A stretch of DNA of 64,000 nucleotides from Letharia columbiana (taxonomy: Eukaryota; Ascomycota; Lecanoromycetes; Lecanorales; Parmeliaceae): NCBI RefSeq assembly GCF_014066305.1, contig NW_023501097.1:1-64000 (forward strand). The letters run 5' to 3'. Below, piece by piece: positions 1 to 9,975 of this stretch. The notes beneath the pieces were generated by a model, which was not told where the DNA came from, ran no database searches, and was given only the letters and a program-made list of their open reading frames with translations. The first letter of the stretch is position 1. The number at the start of each line of letters is the position of its first letter. The position numbers were made by a program, and so were the translations under genes.

Positions 1-420
1 CTCGTTATATTTATAAGTCTATTTAAGAATATTACTATAGAATTCTCTGGGCCAGATTTTACACATTAAGATTTATTATATTTTTACTTAAAATTTATTT
101 ATCTAAGCTATTATCTTAACTAATTTATTAAATAATTTTAAATTTTAAATTATTATTTAATAATTTATAGATATAAGTAAAGATATATAAAGTTTTATTA
201 ATATTATTTTTTTAATTTATTCAATTATTATATTATTTTAAGATTTTTAGAAAAAAAATTAAAAAGCTTAATAACTTTAAAGACTTCGAACTTTAAATTT
301 AGAAAATTTGATATATTATTATTATATATATTAAGAATATATTTATAAATTTTTATAAAATATGATGGTTCGGTTATTAAGTAATAATATATCGAAGTTA
401 TAGATTATTAAGTTTCTTTG
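1..420. repeat. AT-rich, probably RIP-decayed repeat DNA
   Basis: The first ~420 bases are almost entirely A and T, rich in TpA, with no open frame of useful length. Composition changes abruptly to ordinary fungal sequence near 425. In Pezizomycotina such blocks usually are transposon relics mutated by repeat-induced point mutation. No element family can be recognised here, and only the right edge of the block is in the window. Confidence 0.65.
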
Positions 421-424
421 AAAT

Positions 425-467
425 AGTTTCGGGGTAGCTCGCTCCGGGGCAAAGCTACCCCGAAACT
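425..467. repeat. Perfect 15-bp inverted repeat at the AT-rich boundary
   Basis: Arms 425-439 (AGTTTCGGGGTAGCT) and 453-467 (its exact reverse complement) flank a 13-nt GC-rich spacer. It is a GC-rich hairpin sitting exactly where the AT-rich block ends. It could be the terminus of a small mobile element or a cruciform-forming sequence. No target-site duplication was identified. Confidence 0.7.
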
Positions 468-721
468 TACTAATGCTAATATATACCCAGGGGTGAATAT
501 CTCATATCAGCCAAACCACCAAAAAAATGAGGCTTGGCAGGGTTTCCTCCTCAGACCCACTGCGTGGGGCCTTTCTGAGACTAGACTTTTGTCACCAACC
601 CTCATAGCGTGTAGCGCCAAGCCTTCCTTTCCGAAGCCCTAAACTCCGTTCGCTTGCTTTAACCCCATTTCTTCTTTACATCTTCGACGACAAGCGTTTT
701 TCAACACCGTCTGAAAAAGAC

Positions 722-1711
722 ATGGCGGTTCGCAAGCACAATGAGTTTCTCGACACAAATCTGAGCGAGGACGACGAGAATGTTAGCAGTTCTTCTGAAG
801 CTGCCGCAGACAGCAGGACAGCAGGATTAGCCAGCCATCACTCCAAAAGGCAGAAGCTCACCGTCGAGCACTCCGATTCCGACGAGGAGACCGACAATGA
901 TACTCAAGACGATGCCGCCCCAACCACTAGCCCTGCATTCCCCAAAAAGCCGTCACGATCCTCCGCCGCATCAACTACAAAGCCTACAGAACCAATCTCC
1001 ACGGACCCTCCTACCGAGTTCGCCGAAAAGCGGAAACCCCTCACAACCTCAGCCGTTGCAGCCGCAAACAAACGCGCCCACAAAGCAGGCGTCATCTACC
1101 TCTCCCGCATCCCCCCCTTCATGCGACCCTCCACCGTCCGCACCCTCCTCTCAGCCCACGGCACCATAACCCGCCTCTTCCTCACCCCCGAAGCCCCCTC
1201 CAACTACCTCTCGCGCCGCAAAGCCGGCGGCAACAAAAAACACAGCTACGTCGACGGCTGGGTCGAGTTCTCCCGGAAACGGGACGCCAAGGTCTGCGTC
1301 GAGGCGATCAACGGGCAGATTGTGGGCGGGAAGAAGGGGGGCTGGTATCGGGATGATGTGTGGAACGCGAAGTATCTGAAGGGGTTTGGATGGGGGGATT
1401 TGATGGCGGGGGTGAGAGGGGAGGAGAGGGAGAGGGAGGAGAGGGTTCGAGTTGGGGTGGGGAGGGAGGGGAGGGAGAGGGCGGAGTTTTTGAGGAATTT
1501 GGAAAGGGGGAGGGTGGAGGATACGAGGAGGATGAAGAGGGAGAGGAGGGCGAAGAGGGAGGGGGGTGGGAAGGAGACGGGGTTAGCGAAGGAAAGGGAG
1601 AAGACGAGTGGGTTTGAGAGGAGATTCAGGCAGAATGAGGTTAAAGGGAGAGAGGAGAAGGGGGTGGAGCAGTCGGATGAGACTAGGAGGGTCTTGAGTA
1701 GGATATTTTGA
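722..1711 (+). CDS. ESF2: Pre-rRNA-processing protein Esf2 (ABT1 family)
   Basis: Single exon, 329 aa. Esf2/ABT1 is a nucleolar RRM protein of the small-subunit processome, known in yeast to help cleave the 18S precursor and to stimulate the helicase Dbp8. The N-terminal ~115 residues are acidic and disordered. The RRM follows at about residues 120-215, starting at GVIYLSRIPPFMRPS and including the family's YVDGWVEF and WNAKYLKGFGW segments. The C-terminal ~100 residues are an Arg/Glu/Lys-rich helical tail. The coding strand is almost pure purine from about 1390 to 1640, reflecting that tail. Start is the first ATG, after a pyrimidine-rich leader. It converges on the small gene at 1784-2131. 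Confidence 0.93.
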   Translation: MAVRKHNEFLDTNLSEDDENVSSSSEAAADSRTAGLASHHSKRQKLTVEHSDSDEETDNDTQDDAAPTTSPAFPKKPSRSSAASTTKPTEPISTDPPTEFAEKRKPLTTSAVAAANKRAHKAGVIYLSRIPPFMRPSTVRTLLSAHGTITRLFLTPEAPSNYLSRRKAGGNKKHSYVDGWVEFSRKRDAKVCVEAINGQIVGGKKGGWYRDDVWNAKYLKGFGWGDLMAGVRGEEREREERVRVGVGREGRERAEFLRNLERGRVEDTRRMKRERRAKREGGGKETGLAKEREKTSGFERRFRQNEVKGREEKGVEQSDETRRVLSRIF

Positions 1712-1783
1712 GACGGACGATGCAGAAGCTTTGGCTTTTTTCGTATCCTTCGAGCTCCCTGAGCGCGAGCGACATCTGACATC

Positions 1784-2131
1784 CTACCAAATCTCCGACA
1801 GTACCAAGTCATTCTCTCGCAAACTCTCACCAATCATCCCCAATACCTCCCCCGGCAGCCACCTCCCCGTCCTCACCTTCGCAGCCCAGTTGACAAACCC
1901 CACCCCCGCTTCCGCAAGCCTGGCTTCCCACATCCTGAGATCTTGCAGTTCCGTTTCGAGCTGGGCTTCATGACCCATGTGCTCGCTGTAATATCCGTTC
2001 TGTGAGTTGTACTGGATGTAGGCTTTTGTGGATTCGGTTTGGGTGGTGAGATTGGTAACGGCGGTGGAGGCAGTGCGGAGGAAGAGGAAGGCGGCTGTGA
2101 GGTTGCGGGTGGGGTCAGAGGACGATTGCAT
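1784..2131 (-). CDS. Small protein of unknown function, 115 aa
   Basis: Uninterrupted frame with ATG at 2131, lying between the 3' end of NMD3 and the convergent 3' end of ESF2. The product is soluble and apparently helical, with no signal peptide or membrane segment. The stretch around LQDLRMWEARLAEAG could form a short amphipathic helix or coil. I do not recognise a family. Coding character is supported by an open frame in a tight intergenic space and ordinary amino-acid composition. The frame stays open upstream of 2131, so an additional 5' exon cannot be excluded. Confidence 0.5.
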   Translation of the reverse strand: MQSSSDPTRNLTAAFLFLRTASTAVTNLTTQTESTKAYIQYNSQNGYYSEHMGHEAQLETELQDLRMWEARLAEAGVGFVNWAAKVRTGRWLPGEVLGMIGESLRENDLVLSEIW

Positions 2132-2276
2132 TGCTGATCCTGGAGGACAAGAAAAGCGGAAGGGTAGAAGATGCGCATTGATTGTTGAGTGGTAATGGCT
2201 CTCATAGCTCTGCATGCTACAGGCTCGGCTACTCCGCAAAGGCCAGGCTGCTGGCTTGCTTCTATAAATGTAAACC

Positions 2277-4024
2277 TCAAACCTCATCGTGAACGTCCAG
2301 CTCGTTGAAATCGTCAAGCAGCTCCTCCATATCGATCTTCGGCACTTCTTCCCCGTCTTCTGTTTCTTCCGTCTCAACAACGCTCGCCGTCTCCAATCCC
2401 TCCATGCGGTCCTTCTCCTTCTTCTCCTGCTGAGCTTTGTACAGTGCAAGTGTACTCCGCAAGTCGGTATCCTCCTCCACATCTCGCAGAAACATTTCGA
2501 AGTCTCGTTCAATCCTATCTTGATCCTGCTTCTTCGGTAACATCTCGCCCTCATCTTTGTTCATGCGCTTTAGTCGCCAGTTGCGTGACTTGTTCTTCTT
2601 CTTGCGGGCGTAGGATTTCTTGACTAGTATGACATCAGGTATGCTGGATGAGTAGGCATTGCTCTGCTCTAACGCTTCGAAATTGGGGTTGTTAAAATTT
2701 GTACCGCTAAGGTGGTAGCCCATGACCGAGTCGCCCGGGTGGAGGACTGCGCCAAGATGTGTGCGGGTGAAGTATGTAACGTCATTGCTGCCGAGATCTG
2801 ATGACCGTGCTACGGTGGCTTCGGCAAGAAGAAAGCGGCCCTTCTGAGGACCAATAGGTTCAATATCCATCACGACAAACTCGACGAGTTCTTGAACATC
2901 TGCCAAAGAGGTAAATGGAGATCGCCAATAGATGGGTGTAGAGACGTCGGCTGTCTGGAGAGTGTTTGGATCTAGAAGATTGACAGATGTGCCAACACGG
3001 TAGCAGATGGTTAGGGGAGCAATGTTTCCGATTTGTTTGGCGAGCTTGATGGGTAAAGCTACCAGATCATCCTTACATATCGGGACGAGCTCGACAGAAA
3101 ATGAAAATTTGTAGGATTTCGTAGAGGTATGGATATCTACGGAGATAAGCTCTTGAGACTTCTTGGATCTAACAGGGGCAACAGATGTCAAGAAGTCAAC
3201 AAATTTCTCGGCATGATTTCTTTGGGCGTAGAAGAAGTCTAGACCGTCCTTGACTTCCTTACTGTAGACACATCAGCCATGAACCTTGAAGCAATTTAGA
3301 CCGAGGCGGTTGAGCTTACATGTTGATTGTTTCTTTATGAGCGGAATGTTTCAGGATGAGCTGTTCGAGGTAGAGGAAAGTTCGTTTGTGAGGGACCTTT
3401 TGGCGCACTTGTACGACGGCTCGCCATGTGTTGGCTGTAAAGCTCTTTGCACAATCTGGACACTGGTGGTACGCAACGACGTATTCGACCTCGAAGGTTT
3501 GCTGGAGAATGGTCCCTTGAAACGCTTCCTGCTGAATAGTGATTTTCACTTTGATTCGCCTCGAATGGGGCTCCGTCCAGATAAAGCTGGCATCGATGAT
3601 CCTGACCTTCGAAAGGCCTCTCAATTTCCGAAGACATAATGCTAGCAATTCCCTTGATTCAGGTGAAGCAGTGATCCAATGTGCAGGTGGTTGCAGCCAT
3701 CGCTCACAACTAAAATAGCCGACAGAGTCAGAACTTCTTTATGTATATACGCAACCTAGGACGACACTCACTCTCTGCAGATATGTAGGGTTGCCTCTCT
3801 TTGTATGCCTTCGGAGATGTCAACGGTGAGCTTGACACAATCGTAGCAGAGTGCTCCTGCGGCCGAAGTGCCATCTATGGGTGCACCACAGTTGCAGCAG
3901 AGGATGCTAGAAGACTGTCAGCATATTTTTCTTCCGGTGGAGCAGAAAATCACTACGTTGCGCTGTCTTGTGGGATCAAAGGTCTGGAAGGCAGCGCCAC
4001 TGGCGCATCGATGTCCATAGACAT
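2277..4024 (-). CDS. NMD3: 60S ribosomal export protein Nmd3
   Basis: Nmd3 is the NES-bearing adaptor that carries pre-60S subunits out of the nucleus via Crm1. Hand-spliced model: exons 4024-3957, 3906-3772, 3709-3320 and 3261-2277, giving 525 aa, the usual family length. Exon 2 encodes the N-terminal zinc-binding part with CxxC pairs (ILCCNCGAPIDGT, ALCYDCV), continued across the next junction by HICRDCERW. Exon 3 carries LRGLSKVRIIDASFIWTEPHS, typical of Nmd3. Exon 4 carries the eIF5A-like/SH3-like region and a basic segment (KKSYARKKKNKSRNWRLKR). The acidic C-terminus is Leu-rich (MEELLDDFNELDVHDEV), as expected for the NES. Its start faces ATP25 across a 280-bp promoter. Confidence 0.95.
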
Positions 4025-4303
4025 GGTGAAGCCGGACTGTCTTGACACACAAAGGTCCTAGAATGTAGATACAGTATTTTATTCCTTCGAAAATGCGGTT
4101 AGAACCCACAGAGCTGGAGTAGTGAACTTTTTGGAAGTACGTGGTGTGGAGAGAGAGATCTCAGGTCTGGCCAGTGCGTCATACAGGGATTCGTCAGCCC
4201 TATCAAAATCGTTCCAAAATAGAACTTCGAAACTTCGAAATGCAATGTTAACATCCGGTTGCGCTGGCTGACAAACGACCCTACAAGGACGAGGGAGTCC
4301 GTG

Positions 4304-5344
4304 ATGGTTATCCGAAAAGCAGTTCCGTCACTTCTAAGGTGTAGCAATTGTCGCGTTGCTCTCCTAAATGCCGTCGCTTCCCACGCCGGTCTCTCTGTTC
4401 GACCAGCTACGCGAGCGACAAAGACTAGGATCAAGCCCGTAGACAACACTACGAAGCAATACTTTTCTACTTCTCCAGTACGGACGTCAGATCTTGTCCA
4501 GCAGCAACGACAAGAGCAGTTGCCCCCAGGCGCAGAGACGAGCCTTGAGGCGGAGCAATACGCTGAGTCAAACGAGATACCCGAAAACCCGACGTCAGCG
4601 ACGCCATGGTACCTTCAAGTTGAGAAACCTCAACGAGCTTCAAATCCGCTGCTAGAGCGTCAACGAATGCCCGAGCTACCGTCTGATCCTCCACCACTTC
4701 TCAAGCCAGTGCTCGAACATGTTTCCATTGATCTAGGCCTTGATGATCTCACAATCTTTGATCTGCGTAAGATCGATCCACCGCCTGCGTTAGGCGCAAA
4801 CTTGATTATGGTTCTGGGCACTGCTCGCAGCGAAAAACATCTACACGTCTCGGCAGACAGATTTTGCAGATGGCTGAAGATAACCTACAAACTTACTCCG
4901 CACGCGGACGGTCTAATGGGCAGGGGAGAACTGAAGCTCAAGATGAGAAGAAAAGTACGCCGAGCCAGACTTTTAAGCAGTGTTGGATCATCAGAAACCT
5001 CTACTACGGACGACGGGCTACGGACTGGTTGGATATGTGTCAATGTTGGCACCATCGAGGATGGGAGAGCTTCCACGGAGGAGTTCACAGAGCAGCATGG
5101 ATATGTGGGGTTTGGCAGTGAGGTTGAGGGTGCTAAGCTGGTCGTTCAGATGCTCACTGAAGAAAAGCGAGAAGAGCTGGATCTAGAGGATCTGTGGGGA
5201 AAGATGGTTCGAAGACATGACAGAAAAGAGGACAGGATCTCTAAGGCTCAAGACGGGTTGTCAGCAGATCAGGAGATTGGTCAAAGCTCAATGCGTGAAG
5301 AGCTTTCTTACTCTGACTTGTCATCTACTGCAATCTCAAATTGA
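4304..5344 (+). CDS. ATP25: Atp25-like mitochondrial protein, N-terminal half only
   Basis: Single exon, 346 aa. I take ATG 4304 as the start; the frame is open slightly further upstream, but without an ATG. The N-terminus is basic and hydroxylated, as in a mitochondrial presequence. Residues ~140-300 match the RsfS-like domain of Atp25 (HVSIDLGLDDLTIFDLRKID, then GANLIMVLGTARSEKHLHV and GWICVNVGTIEDG). Yeast Atp25 is about 610 aa. Its N-terminal half promotes Atp9-ring assembly and its C-terminal half stabilises OLI1 (ATP9) mRNA. Here the protein stops after the first half, and the next 380 bp do not encode the rest. Confidence 0.85.
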   Translation: MVIRKAVPSLLRCSNCRVALLNAVASHAGLSVRPATRATKTRIKPVDNTTKQYFSTSPVRTSDLVQQQRQEQLPPGAETSLEAEQYAESNEIPENPTSATPWYLQVEKPQRASNPLLERQRMPELPSDPPPLLKPVLEHVSIDLGLDDLTIFDLRKIDPPPALGANLIMVLGTARSEKHLHVSADRFCRWLKITYKLTPHADGLMGRGELKLKMRRKVRRARLLSSVGSSETSTTDDGLRTGWICVNVGTIEDGRASTEEFTEQHGYVGFGSEVEGAKLVVQMLTEEKREELDLEDLWGKMVRRHDRKEDRISKAQDGLSADQEIGQSSMREELSYSDLSSTAISN

Positions 5345-5726
5345 TTGAAAATGTCAACCATCAACTTTCAATCAATTTAGAGGATTTCATCGCCGTTCTC
5401 TGTACTCACCAGGGGATCATCAGATCTTCCAGAGCTTGAAATCCGGTTGACTTGATTTTACCAACCTAGAATCAAGCGTAACGGGCGCCTCTAGTGAGGA
5501 TTGAAACTTGCGGGCAGGACACAATGTCTGGTTTCCTCAATGACCGCATTGTTGAGCAAGGTACAATTCGAGGACATTTCAGTGAAGTTGCTTCGCGAAC
5601 TCGTGTCGATCGCCTGGAAGGCTTACCCGCGCAAAACGCCAGGATAATTACAGGGGCAGGCGCCGACGATTGCGAATGGGGTGTGCGTAAGACCCTGGTT
5701 TCTGCTGGCAAGTCAAAAGCTGCAAA
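5345..5726. other. Intergenic, convergent 3' ends
   Basis: 382 bp between the stop codons of ATP25 and the METTL4-like gene. I see no gene. An 80-codon plus-strand frame (5494-5736) overlaps the 3' end of the METTL4-like gene and has no recognisable features. Confidence 0.6.
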
Positions 5727-7094
5727 TCAATCATAAATCTGGGTGCTTCCTTTGTGCGTATACCAGTGACCATCCCAATTGTATTTGAGAACCTCATCGC
5801 CCCATGACCACCATTCCGCTGTCAAGTTCCTAGCGAAGACCTCCAAAGCACGATAAGATGCTGGTATGAATGGCTCTATCAAAGTTTTGAGATGCGGTTT
5901 TCTGGAGTGCAAGTCCGGGACTGCCACAACGACTCTCCTTCGAACGTCACTATCAGAACTCTGAGCCTCATCGCTACCCTTCCTGCCAAGCAGCAGTACT
6001 TCGTAGGGCTTCCGCCAGAGCCCATCAATCTGAGTTATTGGAAGTCCACCCACCGTTGTCTTCAACCACGCCCACTCTTCGATGAGCTGCACGTCCCAAG
6101 TCTGGAAGGCATCTAATGCAGTATCTCGGACACTTGCCTTGTTAGTTATCCAGCACCCCACCAGCGCGCCAGGAGCTATATGCTGGCCCAACATCGCCTG
6201 AAGCACAACCATTGGATCCGAGTCATGCATGGTATCGTACCTAGCTGATCTCCGCACTGAGCGATTTTCCCAAGGGGGATCCAGCAGAACGAAGTCGAAT
6301 TGCCCGGGCCCAGCGGTGGCGCTAGATTTAGGGTACAGTGTCAGAGCTGCCATGCTGAAGGCATGGGCCGTTGGTTCGCCAATCTTAGACAGCAGGAAAT
6401 TTGCGTTGGGGGGTGTCTTGTATTTGACTCCTGAACACTGCAGGGATAATAGGGTCGGATATGGGTTACGGACGAGCCTGTTGGTGAAGATCCGTATGTC
6501 AGAGCAGGTGTAGGCTTTTGGTGTGGACTCTGAAGATAAGATCAACGGCTCTTCGATGCTTCGAACACTGATTTCTGAGTCTGGAAATTTGAAGTCTGGC
6601 TCTGTTCTCGAAGGAGAGGGGTCAAGTCCTATCTCGGTTTCTATTTTCGAAGCCGGCAACACAGCAGTGGAAGCGTGGACCGAGTCTCTCTTTTGGGTTG
6701 AAAACACTTGGTCAATAGCATCATCGGCCTTGCGTTTCCTGCTTTGCCTCTCAGATACGAGAGATGTTATCTTCCGTGGTAGACACCAATCTTCTTCTAA
6801 AGGCCAATGCTCGGCCACCTCTCTGAGTGCCTGCTGCAGCAAGGCGTCTGGAAACCCTACATCAGTATCAGACGGGGTTTTCGTCCGAAGCACATTGGCT
6901 TTCGCCTTTTCAGTCTTGGGCTCTGTGGATGGGTATGGCGTTTGTAGAGGAGGCGACGCGCAGATTTGATCGTTGCATGGGTGGTCGACGGTGCCTTGGG
7001 CATGGGCGATGGACGTAGGGATGTCAAGTAGAGTCAGAGTCTTAGTCGGGTTCTGGTAGAGGATTGGCGTTGGCGTGGAGATCTGTTCTGCCAT
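5727..7094 (-). CDS. MT-A70 family adenine methyltransferase, METTL4-like
   Basis: Single exon, 455 aa from ATG 7094. The frame extends six codons upstream, but without an ATG in a better place. The C-terminal ~230 residues are the MT-A70 domain: catalytic DPPW in FDFVLLDPPWENRSVRRS, then GCWITNKASV, EEWAWLKTTVGGLP and YEVLLLGRKGS. The C-terminal signature includes RKPHLKTLIEPF and FARNLTAEWWSWGDEVLKY. That last block places it with METTL4 rather than METTL3/Ime4. METTL4 proteins methylate adenine N6 (U2 snRNA Am in animals; DNA 6mA has been claimed). Fungal function is not established. The N-terminal ~220 residues look disordered. Confidence 0.88.
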   Translation of the reverse strand: MAEQISTPTPILYQNPTKTLTLLDIPTSIAHAQGTVDHPCNDQICASPPLQTPYPSTEPKTEKAKANVLRTKTPSDTDVGFPDALLQQALREVAEHWPLEEDWCLPRKITSLVSERQSRKRKADDAIDQVFSTQKRDSVHASTAVLPASKIETEIGLDPSPSRTEPDFKFPDSEISVRSIEEPLILSSESTPKAYTCSDIRIFTNRLVRNPYPTLLSLQCSGVKYKTPPNANFLLSKIGEPTAHAFSMAALTLYPKSSATAGPGQFDFVLLDPPWENRSVRRSARYDTMHDSDPMVVLQAMLGQHIAPGALVGCWITNKASVRDTALDAFQTWDVQLIEEWAWLKTTVGGLPITQIDGLWRKPYEVLLLGRKGSDEAQSSDSDVRRRVVVAVPDLHSRKPHLKTLIEPFIPASYRALEVFARNLTAEWWSWGDEVLKYNWDGHWYTHKGSTQIYD

Positions 7095-8483
7095 TCTGCA
7101 AACAATCTGCAACTATGCATAAAGTAACCTGCAATATGATGCTTGCCTAGTATATGGGCTATTATAGAAATGCCGAGTGAATCAGTCGGCAACTTGCTAC
7201 TCAAATCCACCTTCAAACAATTTCGAGAGTGTCTTGCATAGATGTGAAGAGCCACACGTCAAGGCAGCGAAGGTCTCGATTTTGTCCTGCCCGAGGACAG
7301 CCGCAACTTTCAACCAGCTACATCATGTTTTAGCTACCTATGTCGTGTAATTTACCAGCTCCGAGGACATATCACAACCTGTTAGAAGAGACTGTCATCA
7401 AAATCGTGGCAGTCGATGAGATAGCGATATGGAGGTTTTATCACATCGTTCATTCCCTACAAAAGGGAAGCGGTCAGGGAAGATTGCAGTCTGCTGGGAC
7501 GAATTCCTTCGAAGTCAGGTAAAATGTACCTATCATACCCAGAAAAGGTTGCCGCTCACGATTAAGATTGCTTCAATTTCGACGTCATAGAGCGAGCATG
7601 TCTTTGTGGGTTGATCTTACATAGTCTTGCATCCACTTCTAAATAAGACTCTCTAAGTCTCTGACCAGAAGGTCAGATCTCTACATTTTGGGAACCATAC
7701 CAGGGTCACTTTGACTTCTGGACACTACGCTTCGACTTTTACATACTCAATTCCCTTCTGAGGATATTCAAGATGCCCTCCTGCCAAAGCAGAATCTCCT
7801 GACGAACCGTAGCAATGGACGTCATTTTCAATCAAAATAACTCACCGTGCTTTCAGAATTCTCACGCTGCTCTGTAATTGGTCTTGCGAACTTGATTTCC
7901 TTTTCGAAAGACCATGTCAAACGTACAAAGCAGCGATGACAAATACACATCTCGAATACAGAGCAGATGCGGTTCTATCGAACCAAATATCTCACCTTAA
8001 ATTTTGGCTAAAAAAGTCCTCGGCACTTCATTGGTATGCCCAAGCAATGACCCCGTACTTTCTAGAACACACCGCATTATCCGAGAGCCCCATCAAGAAA
8101 GAAATTTTTATCGCTGCTAGGACAGCATGTCCACATGAAGTCTCTGCTGATAGACTCCTAGAGAGTCAACATTTCACCCTGGACCATCCTTGAAGTTGGT
8201 GAGCTGATTACCAGGTCGCGATGCAGTAACATCTGGACGGGCAATCCTGGCCTCGCTCCCTTTTACATTGGCGTCGAATAAGTGGGCTTCCGCGACAACG
8301 TGAGCAAGATTGTTTTCAAAGGGGTAGAAGACCGAATGAGCTTCTCATTCCACCTTGAGCAGGTTTCCCAGGAAATAAGCGCAAAGCTTCTCAGAATCCT
8401 CCCAGCAGATGCTTGGCCAGAGCACATGATGAAGAAAAGTTCTTTGACAACTCGCTGCTTCGATAGCATCGTTGCAGTCGTTG
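7095..8483. other. Intergenic, divergent promoters
   Basis: About 1.4 kb between the divergent METTL4-like gene and the secreted-protein gene. Only short frames occur. I see no conserved protein, RNA gene or repeat. Confidence 0.5.
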
Positions 8484-8490
8484 TATATAA
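8484..8490 (+). promoter_or_regulatory. TATA box of the secreted-protein gene
   Basis: TATATAA lies 47 bp upstream of the ATG at 8537. Position and sequence fit a core TATA element for the small secreted-protein gene. Confidence 0.5.
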
Positions 8491-8536
8491 CTACCTCCCC
8501 AACCTATCCTTCCCATTTTTCATGTCTCAGATCACC

Positions 8537-9237
8537 ATGCCTTACCTCCAGAGACTCCTCGTGGGGCTGATGCTCTTCTCCCCGGCCATCTATGCCCTTG
8601 CTACTCCGGAGCAAGTCGCGAGGGGAAAGGTTAAAGGTTTCACGGGACCAGCGGACGTAGAATTGACGTACGTTTTTCTAACATCTCATGGCTGGATTAA
8701 TCGGCATGGACACACAGTGCTGACTCTTAAATCTTCATAAGCGGCGACTACCTCACCGCGACCTTCTGCTACTGCGAATACCCTCCAAGGATAGAAGAAT
8801 ACATTGGCCTGACCCACTACTATCAATTTGAATACTACAACACTCACCTCGACACTACCTTCATTTTGAATTCGACCTGTCCTCAAGATTATGTGGGTTA
8901 TGACTTTGGTTGTGTCCCTCCAGCTCGCGGGCAGCACGTGCTTGCTGGCTACACCATGGATGAGAAATGCAGGACTTGGCATGGAGAAGAACACGACGAC
9001 AAATTTTGTTACCAGGCGTGGAGCAACCAGGGTGACGACTACATCTATTTCAACGATCAGAAGAGAGGTCTTGGCCAGATGGGTAGTCAAGGTCCGGTAT
9101 GGAAACACAAGATGGAGGCAGAGAAAGTTTGTGAAGGCATGTGCCGGGAGAACTTGGATGCAGAGCTTTTCAGAGACGATGACTATTTACCGAGCCATCA
9201 GGTCGTGTGGACCGACTTGGAGTACGTACATTTCTAA
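8537..9237 (+). CDS. Small secreted cysteine-rich protein
   Basis: Exon 1 is 8537-8667 and encodes a clear signal peptide (MPYLQRLLVGLMLFSPAIYA, then ALATP). An intron of 74 nt follows, with GTACG donor and TAAG acceptor. Exon 2 runs from 8742 to the stop at 9237, total 208 aa. The mature part has about eight cysteines (FCYCEYP, STCPQDY, FGCVPP, EKCRTW, KFCYQ, KVCEGMC), so extracellular disulfides are likely. An in-frame ATG at 8522 is an alternative start. The 3' end is uncertain: GTACGTACATTTCTAAG near 9222 resembles the first intron's 5' end, and further exons to about 9400 are possible. No family is recognised; candidate effector or secreted binding protein. Confidence 0.6.
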
Positions 9238-9399
9238 GATCATCTTTCCTGTTTGGTATTGGAATCGAGTCATAGGCCATGCTTCGGGAGCAAGAGGACC
9301 TTTCTACTTCCGGGACCGGTCTTGCAACTTCAGTTTCAGCCTCGAGTAAGCAATGCTGACTCCGAAATCTACGTAGTGACATGTGTGATCAGTGCCGTT

Positions 9400-9975
9400 A
9401 ACAGATTCTTTCGAGGTCTGAGCACAGCCCGATCCTACTTGTGAGGTATGCTACGCCTAAAAGACTCCGTCAGCGCGGTAAAGACGCAATAGGAACGGCT
9501 GGAGATTACGACACACAATAAACAATGGTTAATGTCGATACTGGGATAATGCAAGGATATGTGGTTTCGATATAGTGTTGCCGCTAGGCAGGTATAAATG
9601 CAATCGTTCAATCACTTTGCAATAAGCTTGACGATTAAAGCAAAGGCCTAGGACTGCGCGTGTAGTTTCAGATCTTCTTGGTAATTCAACGTGTTAGCGA
9701 TGGCAGTTGAAACGGTATTTCATATAGGAGAAAGGGTTTTCATTGTTCAAAGTCTCGTGAGAATGAGGGGTTTAGTTGTAGCATCTTGTTTTGCCACTCC
9801 GGTTGAACTTCGGAAACATCAACCTACATAATTGTCCTGCCCTGCCGAGAGGAATAACGCCCGCACTTCACTTTCGCAAATAGTCAACGTGCTTCTCAAT
9901 TCATCCTAGCTTTTCTAAGATATAGCTGTCAGAGGGTGCTTGGATGCTCGCACTCACTGTAAATCTCCGGTGGGT
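9400..9975. other. Intergenic
   Basis: About 580 bp upstream of the carrier gene. No gene or repeat seen. Confidence 0.5.
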
